Positions 53,314 to 62,436 of a DNA stretch of 64,000 nucleotides are shown in pieces. The DNA is from Acidovorax sp. RAC01. Lineage in GTDB: Bacteria; Pseudomonadota; Gammaproteobacteria; Burkholderiales; Burkholderiaceae_C. The stretch's first letter is position 1. Every line of letters starts with the position of its first letter. Made by a program: the position numbers and the translations under genes. The stretch covers positions 4,025,501 to 4,089,500 of the forward strand of contig NZ_CP016447.1 in assembly GCF_001714725.1 (NCBI RefSeq). Reading direction: 5' to 3'. The notes below the pieces were generated by a model, which was not told the DNA's origin, made no database searches, and saw nothing but the letters and a program-made list of their open reading frames with translations.

Positions 53314-53542
53314 CGCAAGCTCCTGGTGTTAAGGCTTGACCGTTGTAGAAACTGCCTGCGCTGCCTGCTGGGCAGCGATGGCACCGTCTCCGCCCCTTAC
53401 TCCAGCCAGTTGCCTGGCAAGGAGCCCTTCATCGTCGGGCTTTTTTCTTGAGTGTTTTGCGCAAGTATAGCACAAAGCCCAAGCGAAACCGTCGGGTTAT
53501 GAAACCGGCTGGTCGTACGGCGACCAATCAGATTTAGCAACC
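53314..53542. promoter_or_regulatory. isc promoter/leader region
   Basis: The 229 bp between uvrB and iscR contain a minus-strand TATACT (53464-53469), about 150 bp upstream of iscR. A hairpin AGCCC-N9-GGGCT followed by six T lies at about 53424-53447, terminator-like only on the plus strand. I could not confidently place an IscR operator. Confidence 0.45.
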
Positions 53543-55633
53543 TTACAACCCGACTGCGTCTTTGCCTGATGCACCAAAAGCCTGGTCCTTGAGGCGGGTC
53601 AGCTGGTCGCGCACCCGGGCCGCCTGTTCGAACTCCAGGTTGCGGGCGTGTTCCAGCATCTGCTTTTCCAGGCGCTTGATCTCGCGCGCCACGTCTTTCT
53701 CGGACATGTCTTCCACCTGCGCGCGCTGGATGGCTTCCTGCTCCATCCGCTCCGCGTCCTTGCCCGCCTTTTCGCTGTACACCCCGTCGATCAGATCCCG
53801 CACCCGCTTGACGATGGTGCGCGGCGTAATGCCGTGCGCCTCGTTGTGGGCGATCTGCTTGAGGCGACGGCGCTCGGTCTCGCCCATGGCCTTCTTCATC
53901 GAATCGGTGATCCGGTCGGCGTAGAGAATGGCGCGCCCGTTGATGTTGCGCGCCGCGCGGCCAATGGTCTGGATCAGACTGCGCTCGGCCCGCAAGAAGC
54001 CTTCCTTGTCGGCATCGAGGATGGCCACCAGCGACACCTCGGGGATGTCCAACCCCTCGCGCAGCAGGTTGATGCCCACCAGCACGTCAAACGCCCCCAG
54101 CCGCAGGTCGCGGATGATTTCCACGCGCTCCACAGTGTCCACGTCGCTGTGCAGGTAGCGCACCTTCACACCGTTGTCGGTGAGGTAGTCGGTCAGCTGC
54201 TCGGCCATGCGCTTGGTCAGCGTGGTGATGAGCACGCGCTCGTGCTTCTCCACACGGATGCGGATCTCCTGCAGCACATCGTCCACCTGGTGGGTGGCCG
54301 GGCGCACCTCGACGACTGGATCGACCAGACCCGTGGGGCGCACCACCTGGTCCACCACCTGGCCCGAATGCGTTTTCTCATAGTCCGCAGGCGTGGCAGA
54401 CACAAACACCACCTGCCGCATGCGCTGCTCAAACTCTTCGAACTTGAGTGGCCGGTTGTCCAGCGCCGAAGGCAGGCGGAAACCATATTCGACCAGCGTG
54501 GTCTTGCGCGAGCGGTCGCCGCTGTACATGGCATTGAGCTGGCCCACCATCTGGTGGCTCTCGTCCAGGAACATCAGCGAGTCCTTGGGCATGTAGTCGG
54601 TCAGCGTGCTCGGCGGGCTACCCGGTGCTGCACCCGACAGGTGGCGCGTGTAGTTCTCGATGCCCTTGCAGTGCCCTACTTCGCTGAGCATCTCCAGGTC
54701 AAACCGGGTGCGCTGCTCCAGCCGCTGGGCCTCCACCAGCTTGCCGTCACCCACCAGTTGCTGCAGGCGCTCGGCCAGCTCCAGCTTGATGGTCTCCACG
54801 GCCGTGAGCACCTTGTCGCGCGGCGTCACGTAGTGGCTGCTGGGGTACACGGTAAACCGCGGGATCTTTTGTTTGACGCGGCCGGTAAGCGGATCAAACA
54901 GTTGCAGGCTTTCCAGCTCGTCGTCAAACAGTTCGATGCGGATCGCCAGTTCCGAGTGTTCTGCCGGAAACACGTCGATGGTGTCGCCCCGCACGCGGAA
55001 CTTGCCGCGCGAAAAATCGGCCTCGTTGCGCTGGTACTGCATGCGAATCAGCTGCGCAATCACATCGCGCTGGCCCAGCTTGTCGCCCACGCGCAGCGTC
55101 ATCACCATGCGGTGGTAGCTCTCGGGCTCGCCGATGCCGTAGATGGCCGATACCGTGGCCACGATCACCACGTCGCGCCGCTCCATCAGGCTTTTGGTGC
55201 AGCTCAGCCGCATCTGCTCGATGTGCTCGTTGATGGCGCTGTCCTTTTCGATGAACAGGTCGCGCTGCGGCACATAGGCCTCGGGCTGGTAATAGTCGTA
55301 GTAGCTGACGAAATACTCCACGGCGTTCTTGGGGAAGAACTCGCGGAACTCGCTGTAGAGCTGGGCGGCCAGCGTCTTGTTGGGCGCAAAAACGATGGCC
55401 GGGCGGCCCATGCGGGCGATCACGTTGGCCATGGTGAAGGTCTTGCCCGAGCCGGTCACGCCCAGCAGCGTCTGGAACGCCTCGCCGTCGCGCAGCCCCT
55501 CCACCAGCTTGTCGATGGCCTCGGGCTGGTCCCCGGCCGGGGGGTATGGCTGGAACAACTCGAATGGCGAATCCGGGTAGCGGACGAACTCGCCCTCTTG
55601 AGTTTCGGTTATGACTTCAGTGATATCCGGCAT
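53543..55633 (-). CDS. uvrB: excinuclease ABC subunit B
   Basis: A 696-residue DNA helicase-like subunit that verifies damage in nucleotide excision repair. Walker A is [19 protein letters not shown], the beta-hairpin is [32 protein letters not shown], and DEXX is MFLDESHQM. Helicase motifs V/VI are [30 protein letters not shown] and QTIGRAARN. The C-terminal UVR motif ([30 protein letters not shown]) binds UvrC. The ATG at 55633 was chosen; a TTG four codons upstream also exists. It is divergent from the aminotransferase. Confidence 0.96.
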   Translation of the reverse strand: MPDITEVITETQEGEFVRYPDSPFELFQPYPPAGDQPEAIDKLVEGLRDGEAFQTLLGVTGSGKTFTMANVIARMGRPAIVFAPNKTLAAQLYSEFREFFPKNAVEYFVSYYDYYQPEAYVPQRDLFIEKDSAINEHIEQMRLSCTKSLMERRDVVIVATVSAIYGIGEPESYHRMVMTLRVGDKLGQRDVIAQLIRMQYQRNEADFSRGKFRVRGDTIDVFPAEHSELAIRIELFDDELESLQLFDPLTGRVKQKIPRFTVYPSSHYVTPRDKVLTAVETIKLELAERLQQLVGDGKLVEAQRLEQRTRFDLEMLSEVGHCKGIENYTRHLSGAAPGSPPSTLTDYMPKDSLMFLDESHQMVGQLNAMYSGDRSRKTTLVEYGFRLPSALDNRPLKFEEFEQRMRQVVFVSATPADYEKTHSGQVVDQVVRPTGLVDPVVEVRPATHQVDDVLQEIRIRVEKHERVLITTLTKRMAEQLTDYLTDNGVKVRYLHSDVDTVERVEIIRDLRLGAFDVLVGINLLREGLDIPEVSLVAILDADKEGFLRAERSLIQTIGRAARNINGRAILYADRITDSMKKAMGETERRRLKQIAHNEAHGITPRTIVKRVRDLIDGVYSEKAGKDAERMEQEAIQRAQVEDMSEKDVAREIKRLEKQMLEHARNLEFEQAARVRDQLTRLKDQAFGASGKDAVGL

Positions 55634-55738
55634 GGGGGAGGTCAACGGGTGGTGTGAGCCGGCCGTTAAAATTGGCCGAACCCGGCACAGTACACCACGC
55701 CCGGAATCTTCGCTACTGACAACCTTTCAAGGATTTTC

Positions 55739-56947
55739 ATGTCTCTGTTCACCGCCGTCGAAATGGCCCCCCGCGACCCCATCCTGGGCCTCAACGAGCA
55801 ATTCAACGCCGACACCAACCCCAACAAGGTCAACCTCGGCGTCGGCGTTTATTTCGACGACAACGGCAAGCTGCCCCTGCTGCAGTGCGTGCAGGCCGCT
55901 GAAAAGACCATGATGGAAAAGCCCACCGCACGCGGCTACCTGCCCATCGACGGCATCGCCGCCTATGACGCGGCCGTGAAGGGCCTGGTGTTCGGTGCAG
56001 AGTCTGACGTGGTCAAAAGCGGCCGCGTGGCCACGGTGCAGGCCATTGGCGGCACCGGCGGCCTCAAGATTGGCGCCGACTTCCTGAAAAAGATCAGCCC
56101 CAACGCCACCGTGCTGATCTCCGACCCCAGCTGGGAAAACCACCGCGCGCTGTTCACCAACGCCGGTTTCCCCGTCGACACGTACCCCTACTTCGACCAA
56201 AGCGCCAACGGCGGCCTGGGCGGCATCAACTTCGAAGGCATGCTGGCCAAGCTCAAGGCTGCGGCTGCCGGCACCATCGTGCTACTGCACGCCTGCTGCC
56301 ACAACCCCACCGGCTACGACATCACCCCCGCCCAGTGGGAGCAGGTGATTGCCGTGGTGAAGGAGCGTGACCTCACTGCCTTCCTGGACATGGCCTACCA
56401 GGGCTTTGGCTACGGCATCGCCGAAGACGGCGCAGTGATCGCCAAGTTTGTCGCCGCTGGCCTGAACATCTTCGTGTCCACCAGCTTCTCCAAGAGCTTC
56501 AGCCTGTACGGCGAGCGCGTGGGTGCCCTGAGCGTGGTCGGCAGCAGCAAGGAAGAAACCGACCGCGTGCTGAGCCAGCTCAAGATCGCCATCCGCACCA
56601 ACTACTCCAACCCGCCTACCCACGGCGGTGCCATCGTGGCGGCCGTGCTGGGCAACCCCGAGCTGCGCGCGCTGTGGGAAAAGGAACTGGGCGAGATGCG
56701 CGTGCGCATCAAGGCCATGCGCCAGAAGCTGGTCGACGGCCTGAAGGCCGCCGGCGTGACCAAGGACATGTCCTTCATCACCACGCAGATCGGCATGTTC
56801 AGCTACTCGGGCCTGTCCAAGGACCAGATGGTGCGCCTGCGCAGCGAGTTCGGCGTGTACGGCACCGACACCGGCCGCATGTGCGTCGCGGCCCTGAACA
56901 GCAAGAACATCGACTACGTCTGCCAAGCCATCGCGAAGGTGGTCTAA
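55739..56947 (+). CDS. aromatic/aspartate aminotransferase (TyrB/AspC type)
   Basis: A 402-residue class I PLP aminotransferase. APRDPILGLNEQFNADTNPNKVNLGVGVYFDDNGKLPLLQCV is the AspC/TyrB N-terminus. LLHACCHNPTGYDI, FLDMAYQGFGYG and the PLP Lys in STSFSKSFSLYGERVGALSVV follow. The C-terminal Arg binding the alpha-carboxylate is in YGTDTGRMCVAALN. It transfers amino groups between aspartate or aromatic amino acids and 2-oxoglutarate; specificity between AspC and TyrB is not decided by sequence alone. Divergent from uvrB by 105 bp. Confidence 0.93.
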   Translation: MSLFTAVEMAPRDPILGLNEQFNADTNPNKVNLGVGVYFDDNGKLPLLQCVQAAEKTMMEKPTARGYLPIDGIAAYDAAVKGLVFGAESDVVKSGRVATVQAIGGTGGLKIGADFLKKISPNATVLISDPSWENHRALFTNAGFPVDTYPYFDQSANGGLGGINFEGMLAKLKAAAAGTIVLLHACCHNPTGYDITPAQWEQVIAVVKERDLTAFLDMAYQGFGYGIAEDGAVIAKFVAAGLNIFVSTSFSKSFSLYGERVGALSVVGSSKEETDRVLSQLKIAIRTNYSNPPTHGGAIVAAVLGNPELRALWEKELGEMRVRIKAMRQKLVDGLKAAGVTKDMSFITTQIGMFSYSGLSKDQMVRLRSEFGVYGTDTGRMCVAALNSKNIDYVCQAIAKVV

Positions 56948-56970
56948 CCCCCTGAGTCGCTGACGCGCCT

Positions 56971-57012
56971 TCCCCCTTTCTCTCGATTTGCTGCGCAATT
57001 CGGGAAGGGGGA
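56971..57012. repeat. hairpin after the aminotransferase gene
   Basis: TCCCCCTT (56971-56978) pairs with AAGGGGGA (57005-57012) around a 26-nt loop. It is 23 bp past the stop and has no T-tract. It may be an intergenic palindromic repeat or a factor-dependent terminator. Confidence 0.5.
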
Positions 57013-57120
57013 CGCAGCCAGCGCACACAAGCAAAGCGCCGCTGCGCAGCTCGGCGGCCCTTGCGCGGCTACCTAGCCTAGGCAGCGGTTGTTCGAAGCT
57101 TCGCAGCATTGCGCAGTCCA

Positions 57121-57735
57121 ATGAACGAACACCCGCATTCCCGCACTGAGCTTCAGTATCGCTTTGTGACCGAAGCGCTCCAGAACCCGCACAACGCGGC
57201 CCTTCTGGAGCGTTTGCCGTTTCTGGGCCTGCCCGATGCATGGCTGGTGGCTGGCTGCCTGTTCCAGACCGTGTGGAACCTGCAATCCGGCCTGTCGGCC
57301 ACGGCCCATATCAAGGACTACGACGTTTTCTATTTCGATGCGTCGGACCTTTCGGAAGACGCGGAGCAGGCCGTTCAGACGCGCGTCACCGCACTGTTCG
57401 GCGATCTGCCGATCACCGTGGAAGCCAAGAACCAGGCCCGCGTGCACCTTTGGTACGAAAGCTGGTTTGGCCATCCATACGCGCCCCTGCAATCTTCGAG
57501 TAACGGCATCGAGCGGTTTCTGGTGCCGTGCACCTGCGTAGGCCTGCAGCCAGCGCGTGAGGGCAGCGACGAGTCCCCCACGTTGTATGCGCCGTATGGG
57601 CTCGATGAGCTGTACGCTGGGCTTCTGCGGCCCAACCCGGCGTGTCCGCACCTGCCACTGTTCCAGGCCAAGGCGGCAAGCTACCGCGAACGCTGGCCGT
57701 GGCTGACCATGGAGACGGGTGTGCTACCCCTCTGA
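57121..57735 (+). CDS. nucleotidyltransferase-fold protein (DUF925 family)
   Basis: A 204-residue protein with an NTP_transf_6 / DUF925 pattern: LPDAWLVAGCLFQTVWNLQSGLSATAHIKDYDVFYFDASDLSEDAEQ carries the G-C-x-x-x-x-V-W-N and Asp-Tyr-Asp acidic motif, and KNQARVHLWYESWFGHPYAPLQSS the third acidic strand region. Family members are predicted nucleotidyltransferases with unknown substrates. The ATG MNEHPHS was chosen over a TTG four codons upstream. Dyad repeat copy H follows. Confidence 0.85.
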   Translation: MNEHPHSRTELQYRFVTEALQNPHNAALLERLPFLGLPDAWLVAGCLFQTVWNLQSGLSATAHIKDYDVFYFDASDLSEDAEQAVQTRVTALFGDLPITVEAKNQARVHLWYESWFGHPYAPLQSSSNGIERFLVPCTCVGLQPAREGSDESPTLYAPYGLDELYAGLLRPNPACPHLPLFQAKAASYRERWPWLTMETGVLPL

Positions 57736-57761
57736 CCGCTTTCCTCGGCATATTTCAAGCG

Positions 57762-57815
57762 TTTTTTGCCTCTAGCGCTTGATTCATATGCACTGGCAGC
57801 TATCAAAAGTGGAGC
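57762..57815. repeat. dispersed dyad repeat, extended copy H
   Basis: GCTATCAAAAGTGGAGC core (57799-57815) with one mismatch; GCGCTTGAT begins 24 bp earlier (57775), preceded by GCCTCTA and a T-run at 57762-57767. This is the longest copy and the best template for the family. Confidence 0.75.
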
Positions 57816-57842
57816 AAATCAACCATTCCCGCCCGGCATGCC

Positions 57843-58766
57843 CTACCCCCAGAGCACCGACCGCATCGAGATCGACGCCGACTGGTAGCCCGTGTTGAAG
57901 AACCGCGGCATCTCGCTGGGCAGCACCGCGCCTGCCGCGTACAGCAGCGGCAGGTAATGCTCGTGCGTGGGGTGCGCCTGCCGGGCCACAGCGCCCAGGT
58001 TCAGAAAGTCCTGCAGGGCACCCAGTTGGCCTTTCTTGATCTGCTCCTGCACCACGGTGTCGAATTCCGTGGCCCAGTCGTACGCTTCGTTCGCAGCCGT
58101 ACCCCGGCGGGTCAGCCGCAGGTTGTGCACCACATTGCCACTGCCCACGATGAGCACCCCGCGCTCGCGCAGCGCCGCCAGCTGCCGGCCCAGCGCATAG
58201 TGCTCGACCGGGGCACGGCTGTAGTCCATGCTCAGCTGCATGACCGGGATCTGCGCCTTGGGGAACATGGGCTTGAGCACAGACCATGTGCCGTGGTCCA
58301 GCCCCCACTCGCTCTCGTCCACACCCAGGGCCCGGCCTGTGACGGGCGATTTCAATTCGGCCGCCAGGGTGCGTGCCACCTGCGGCGCGCCGGGGGCGGG
58401 GTATTGCTGGTCAAACAGCTCCTGCGGAAACCCGCCAAAGTCGTGGATCGTCCTGGGGCTGGCCATGCCCGTCAGCTGCCAGCCGCCACGCGTGAGCCAG
58501 TGGGCCGATACGCACAGGATGAGTTGCGGCTGCACGGCGCGCGCCGCCAGCTCGGCTCCCATGGCCTGCCAGCTGCGGCGCCAGGCGTTGTCCTCGATGG
58601 CATTCAGGGGGCTGCCGTGGCCCACAAACAGCACCGGCATGCGCGGCGAAGGCCTGAGCGCCTGCAGTACGGGGGCAGCGGCAGCGCTGCTCAGGGGCGA
58701 GGTCATGAAAACTCCCGGAAGGGCGGCCAGGCCCGTGAGGGCGGCCAAAGACGTTCTGCGTTGCAT
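57843..58766 (-). CDS. extradiol ring-cleavage dioxygenase (LigB/YgiD type) with Tat-like leader
   Basis: A 307-residue protein of the 4,5-DOPA-dioxygenase (YgiD) subgroup of the class III extradiol enzymes. Metal and active-site His occur in LFVGHGSPLNAI, LCVSAHWLTRGGW, WGLDHGTWSVLKPMFP and AHPTHEHYLPLLYAAGA. NTGYQSASISMRSVLWG is a typical ending. Unusually the N-terminus starts MQRRTSLAALTGLAALPGV, a twin-arginine-like leader absent from cytoplasmic YgiD. An internal start at MTSPLSS would remove it. The substrate is not known. Confidence 0.85.
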   Translation of the reverse strand: MQRRTSLAALTGLAALPGVFMTSPLSSAAAAPVLQALRPSPRMPVLFVGHGSPLNAIEDNAWRRSWQAMGAELAARAVQPQLILCVSAHWLTRGGWQLTGMASPRTIHDFGGFPQELFDQQYPAPGAPQVARTLAAELKSPVTGRALGVDESEWGLDHGTWSVLKPMFPKAQIPVMQLSMDYSRAPVEHYALGRQLAALRERGVLIVGSGNVVHNLRLTRRGTAANEAYDWATEFDTVVQEQIKKGQLGALQDFLNLGAVARQAHPTHEHYLPLLYAAGAVLPSEMPRFFNTGYQSASISMRSVLWG

Positions 58767-58890
58767 GGATCAGGGAGCGTAACGTAACAATTTATGTATA
58801 ACGCAGGGAGTGAGCCGCCCGCGCCCCGGTAGTTCCGGCGCCCGCTCCCGAAATATCAAGCACAGCTCTGCATAGAGACCATCCGCCACC

Positions 58891-59781
58891 ATGACGCCTG
58901 CCCTGCCCCAGCCCCTGCGCAACACCCGCGTTCTGAGCCTTGCGCTCAACCTGCCCGGCCCCGCGGCCCTGATGCGCTGCGCGCGCATGGGGGCCGAATG
59001 CACCAAGCTCGAACCCCTGCCCGCCCCCGGCTACCCCAGCGCCGACCCCATGGGCATCTACAGCCCTGCGGCCTATGCCACGCTGCACACCGGCGTGCGC
59101 GTGGTGCATGCCCACCTGAAGACGGCCGAGGGCCAGGCCACGCTGCACGATGAGCTGGCGCGCACCGATGTGCTGATCACGTCCTTTCGGCCGTCGGCCC
59201 TGAACAAGCTGGGCCTGGGCTGGGAAGCACTGCAATCGAAATACCCGCGCCTGTCGCTGGTACGCATCGTCGGAGCAGCGGCCGAGCGCGCTGAGGAGCC
59301 CGGCCATGACCTCACCTACCTGGCCGACGCCGGGCTGGTGACTGGCACCGAAATGCCGCCCACGCTCTACGCCGACATGGGCGGCGCCCTGATGGCCAGC
59401 GAGGCCGTGCTGCAGGCCCTGCTGGACCGGGCCCACACCGGTGCAGGCGCGTGCATTGAAGTGGCACTGGCCGACGCCGCCGCCTGGCTGGCCCAGCCGC
59501 GCGACTGGGGCCTGACCACGCCCGACGGCGATGTGGGCGGCAACCACGCGGGCTACCGCATCTACCCCTGCGCCGACGGCCGCGTGGCCGTGGCTGCGCT
59601 GGAGCCCCACTTTGCCGCCAGCCTGTGCGCCGCCGCCGGCCTGCCGCCCACGGGTGATGCCGATGTGCTGCGCGCCCCTGCCACCCATGAAGCCATTGCG
59701 CGCTTTCTGCGCAGCCAGAAGCGGGAGCAGCTCGACGCGCTGGCCACGGCACACGACATTCCCCTGCATACGCTGGCCTGA
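58891..59781 (+). CDS. short CaiB/BaiF-family CoA transferase-like protein
   Basis: A 296-residue family III CoA-transferase-like protein. RVLSLALNLPGPAALMRCARMGAECTKLEP is the CoA-binding N-terminal block, DVLITSFRPSALNKLGLGWEAL the second, and EEPGHDLTYLADAGL carries the Asp that forms the acyl-CoA aspartyl anhydride. Family members usually have 360-400 residues; this one lacks most of the small-domain insertion. It might act as a racemase/CoA transferase or be a reduced paralogue. It is 15 bp upstream of the cold-shock/DUF1294 gene. Confidence 0.82.
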   Translation: MTPALPQPLRNTRVLSLALNLPGPAALMRCARMGAECTKLEPLPAPGYPSADPMGIYSPAAYATLHTGVRVVHAHLKTAEGQATLHDELARTDVLITSFRPSALNKLGLGWEALQSKYPRLSLVRIVGAAAERAEEPGHDLTYLADAGLVTGTEMPPTLYADMGGALMASEAVLQALLDRAHTGAGACIEVALADAAAWLAQPRDWGLTTPDGDVGGNHAGYRIYPCADGRVAVAALEPHFAASLCAAAGLPPTGDADVLRAPATHEAIARFLRSQKREQLDALATAHDIPLHTLA

Positions 59782-59796
59782 GCGGGGCCCTCACCG

Positions 59797-60567
59797 ATGC
59801 AAAAGCAGGGCACCGTCACCCGGTGGGACACCGCACGGGGGTTTGGCTTCATCCGCAGCCCCGACACCCCGGCGGATGTGTTCTTTCATGTGCGCGACTT
59901 CCGCGGCGCCGAGCCACCGCGCGAAGGGCTGCGTGTTGTGTTTGAAGAGATCCATGTGGGCGGGAAGGGCCCGCGCGCCATGGCCGTGCAGACTGCGGGC
60001 GGGGCCGGTGCCACAGGCAACGCCGCACAGCGCACCGGCTCTGCCGCCAACCCGCCTCCCAGCGCAGGCGGCGCACGCAATCCCGGGGCCAACCCTCGGC
60101 GATCCGGCAACGCACCACAGCGGGATGCACCCGCTGCGCGCAGCCAACAGGAAGCACCGCGCACCAAGGCAACTGCGCGCGGCGGTCGCCCATCCCCTGC
60201 CAGCGCCGCCTCTGCCGGGGTGGCACTGCTGCTCACCATCCTCTGGCTCGGCCTGATCGCCTGGGGCATCTGGGCCGGCCGGCTGCCCCTGGGCTGGACG
60301 CTGGGCGCAGCGCTGGGCCTGAACGCCCTTACCTTCGCGGCCTACGCCATCGACAAGAACGCCGCCATGCAAAGGCAGTGGCGCATTCCCGAGAAGCATC
60401 TGCACCTGCTGAGCCTGGCGGGCGGTTGGCCGGGTGCGTGGCTGGCGCAGCAATTGTTGCGGCACAAGTCGCAAAAAGCCGAGTTCCGCCTGGCCTACTG
60501 GGGCACAGTCGTGCTGCACAACGCAGCGCTGGCCGCGTGGATGGCAGGCGTCATCCACCTGCCCTGA
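59797..60567 (+). CDS. cold-shock domain / DUF1294 membrane fusion protein
   Basis: A 256-residue fusion. Residues 1-65 are a cold-shock nucleic-acid-binding domain (KQGTVTRWDTARGFGFIRSPDTPADVFFHVRDF with the RNP1-like GFGFI and RNP2-like VFFHV). A 70-residue disordered Ala/Pro/Arg-rich linker leads to two transmembrane helices and DUF1294 (ALTFAAYAIDKNAAMQRQWRIPEKHLHLLSLAGGWPGAWLAQQLLRHKSQKAEFR) with a final helix. The RNA-binding part would face the cytoplasm. Its function is unknown. Confidence 0.88.
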   Translation: MQKQGTVTRWDTARGFGFIRSPDTPADVFFHVRDFRGAEPPREGLRVVFEEIHVGGKGPRAMAVQTAGGAGATGNAAQRTGSAANPPPSAGGARNPGANPRRSGNAPQRDAPAARSQQEAPRTKATARGGRPSPASAASAGVALLLTILWLGLIAWGIWAGRLPLGWTLGAALGLNALTFAAYAIDKNAAMQRQWRIPEKHLHLLSLAGGWPGAWLAQQLLRHKSQKAEFRLAYWGTVVLHNAALAAWMAGVIHLP

Positions 60568-60633
60568 GGCGCTGCGGGGCACGCCCGGTCCTGCAGAACG
60601 CAGGGCCACCCACGGCCATCACGCCAGCCATTC

Positions 60634-60650
60634 GCTATTATTTTAGTAGC
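60634..60650. repeat. dispersed 17-bp dyad repeat, copy I
   Basis: GCTATTATTTTAGTAGC, perfect GCTA-N9-TAGC core. It lies in the 253-bp gap before the following gene, which otherwise holds no recognised feature. Confidence 0.75.
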
Positions 60651-60820
60651 TACAAATCTTCATGCAATATGCGACAAAGGCGGTTTTGTCTTCAATATTG
60701 AAAGAACAGCTCGTGAAAAAGCGTCTGCCGACACCCGAATTGTCCGGCGGCCTACACGGCGGCCGAGCGCGGCGCCTTCCAATCCATCGGGCCTGCCACC
60801 GTTCACCACCGGGACACCCC

Positions 60821-61297
60821 ATGAAACCACTCGTTCTCGACTCCACCATGACCAGCATGGGCGGCGTTTTCTACCCCACCGGCCATGTATTTGCGCTTTT
60901 CCCTGACGAAGACTGCGTGCGCCAGGCCGCCAGCGCCCTGCAGGCTGCGGGCCACAAGGGCAGCACCGCCTACGCCAGCCCTGAAGTGATCATGGAAGAG
61001 ATCGTGCGCACGCTGGGCACGGCCGATGCGCCCATGCCTTCCGTGGGCGCCGAGGGCGACATGGTCCGCCGCATTGCCGACCTGGCAGGCAACGGCTACC
61101 ACGGCATGCTGGTGGAAATGGCCGGCAAGGACAAGGCCGATGACGTGGTGCAAGCCATTGCGCCTGCAGGCGCTGCGGCCGCGTTTCATTACCGCACCTT
61201 CATCATTGAAGACCTGATTTCGCAGGCGCCGCCACAGGGCACGCAATCCGTCGTGGCCGGGACGCACGCAGCACAGGGTGACCCCGCGCCCCGGTGA
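60821..61297 (+). CDS. cytoplasmic protein of unknown function
   Basis: A 158-residue soluble protein. The N-terminal half is MKPLVLDSTMTSMGGVFYPTGHVFALFPDEDCVRQAASALQAAGHKGSTAYASPEVIMEEIVRTLG, followed by GAEGDMVRRIADLAGNGYHGMLVEMAGKDKADDVVQAIAPAGAAAAFHYRTFIIEDL. Two alpha/beta repeats with the spacing of small ligand-binding or ferredoxin-like domains are visible (HVFALFPDEDCVRQAASALQAAG; GMLVEMAGKDKADDVVQAI), and the C-terminus is disordered. No family name can be given. The ATG at MKPLVLD was chosen since the upstream extension is Arg-rich and follows repeat copy I. Confidence 0.65.
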   Translation: MKPLVLDSTMTSMGGVFYPTGHVFALFPDEDCVRQAASALQAAGHKGSTAYASPEVIMEEIVRTLGTADAPMPSVGAEGDMVRRIADLAGNGYHGMLVEMAGKDKADDVVQAIAPAGAAAAFHYRTFIIEDLISQAPPQGTQSVVAGTHAAQGDPAPR

Positions 61298-61360
61298 GTC
61301 CGCCAGGTGCCTGCCTTGGCTGGCGCGTGCCAGTCTCGACGCAACCGAGCGGGCAGCGCG

Positions 61361-62353
61361 TCAATCGGCGCTGATGTTGGCAGCCTTGATGACGCCCGCC
61401 CAGCGCACCGTTTCGGATTCGATCAGAGCGCCCAGTTCTTCGGGGGTGGAGCTCACGGCCTGCATGCCCATCTCCACAAACCGGGCCTTGACCTCGGGCT
61501 TGTCCAGAATGCGCACGATCTCGGTGTTGAGCCGGTCCACGATCGCCCTAGGGGTCCCGGCCTTCACCACGATGCCGTCCCAGCTGCTGGTGTCGATCTT
61601 GCCCATGCCCTGCTCTGCCAGCGTGGCGACGTTCGGCAGGATCGGCAGACGGGTCGGCCCCACAATGCCCAGCGCCCGGACCTTGCCGGAGTTGACCAGC
61701 GGTACCGCTACGCTGCTGGTCATGAACATGAACTGCACGCGGTTGCTCAGCAGGTCGGGCACCGATTGCGAGAACGACGCATAGGGCACGTGCGCCGCCT
61801 GCACCTTCTCCTGGCTCTTGAACAACTCGCCCGCCAGATGGGCCGGTGTTCCGTTGCCGGTGGATGCAAAGTTCAGCTGGTTGGGCTTGGCACGCAACAG
61901 CGCCACAAAGGACTTCATGTCGGTGGCGGGCAGATCGTTGTTGACCACCAGCACCGTGGCGATGCGGTTCATCTGCGAGACGGGTTGCAGCTCCTTGCCC
62001 AGGTCGATCTTCTGGGCCGGCAGCAGCGTCGGCGCGGTGGTGACCGGTGTGAGGATGCAGTAAAGCGTGTAGCCGTCGGCAGGTTGCCGCAAAAGCTCCT
62101 GCAGAGCCACCACGCCGATTGCGCCCGGCCGGTTTTCCACCACCACGGGCTGCTGCAGCGATGCTGCAAGGTGCGTGGCCAGGACCCGCGATGACATGTC
62201 TGGCGGCGACCCGGCGGTGTAGGGCACCAGCAGCCGGATGGGCTTGGCAGGCCAGGCCTGGGCCAGGCTTGCACTGGCCATGCCAGCCCCCAGCGCAAGG
62301 AGCGTGAGGCCCCGCAGCACATGGCGGCGCGGTGTCGAGAAGGAATGGGTCAT
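61361..62353 (-). CDS. Bug/TctC-family solute-binding protein
   Basis: A 330-residue periplasmic receptor. The signal peptide is RRHVLRGLTLLALGAGMASASLAQA. WPAKPIRLLVPYTAGSPPDMSSRVLATHLAASL and NRPGAIGVVALQELLRQPADGYT are the family's carboxylate-binding blocks; LNFASTGNGTPAHLAGELFKSQ and LPNVATLAEQGMG follow. It lies 83 bp after the sulfatase gene in the same direction, suggesting uptake of a substrate or product related to a sulfate ester. No tctAB is adjacent. Confidence 0.9.
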   Translation of the reverse strand: MTHSFSTPRRHVLRGLTLLALGAGMASASLAQAWPAKPIRLLVPYTAGSPPDMSSRVLATHLAASLQQPVVVENRPGAIGVVALQELLRQPADGYTLYCILTPVTTAPTLLPAQKIDLGKELQPVSQMNRIATVLVVNNDLPATDMKSFVALLRAKPNQLNFASTGNGTPAHLAGELFKSQEKVQAAHVPYASFSQSVPDLLSNRVQFMFMTSSVAVPLVNSGKVRALGIVGPTRLPILPNVATLAEQGMGKIDTSSWDGIVVKAGTPRAIVDRLNTEIVRILDKPEVKARFVEMGMQAVSSTPEELGALIESETVRWAGVIKAANISAD

Positions 62354-62436
62354 GGTGTGTCTCCTTGTTGTCGTGGATGGTGTGGCAAGGCCACCCGCAA
62401 TGCCGGATGTGCCGGATGTGCCGGGTGTGCCAGGGG

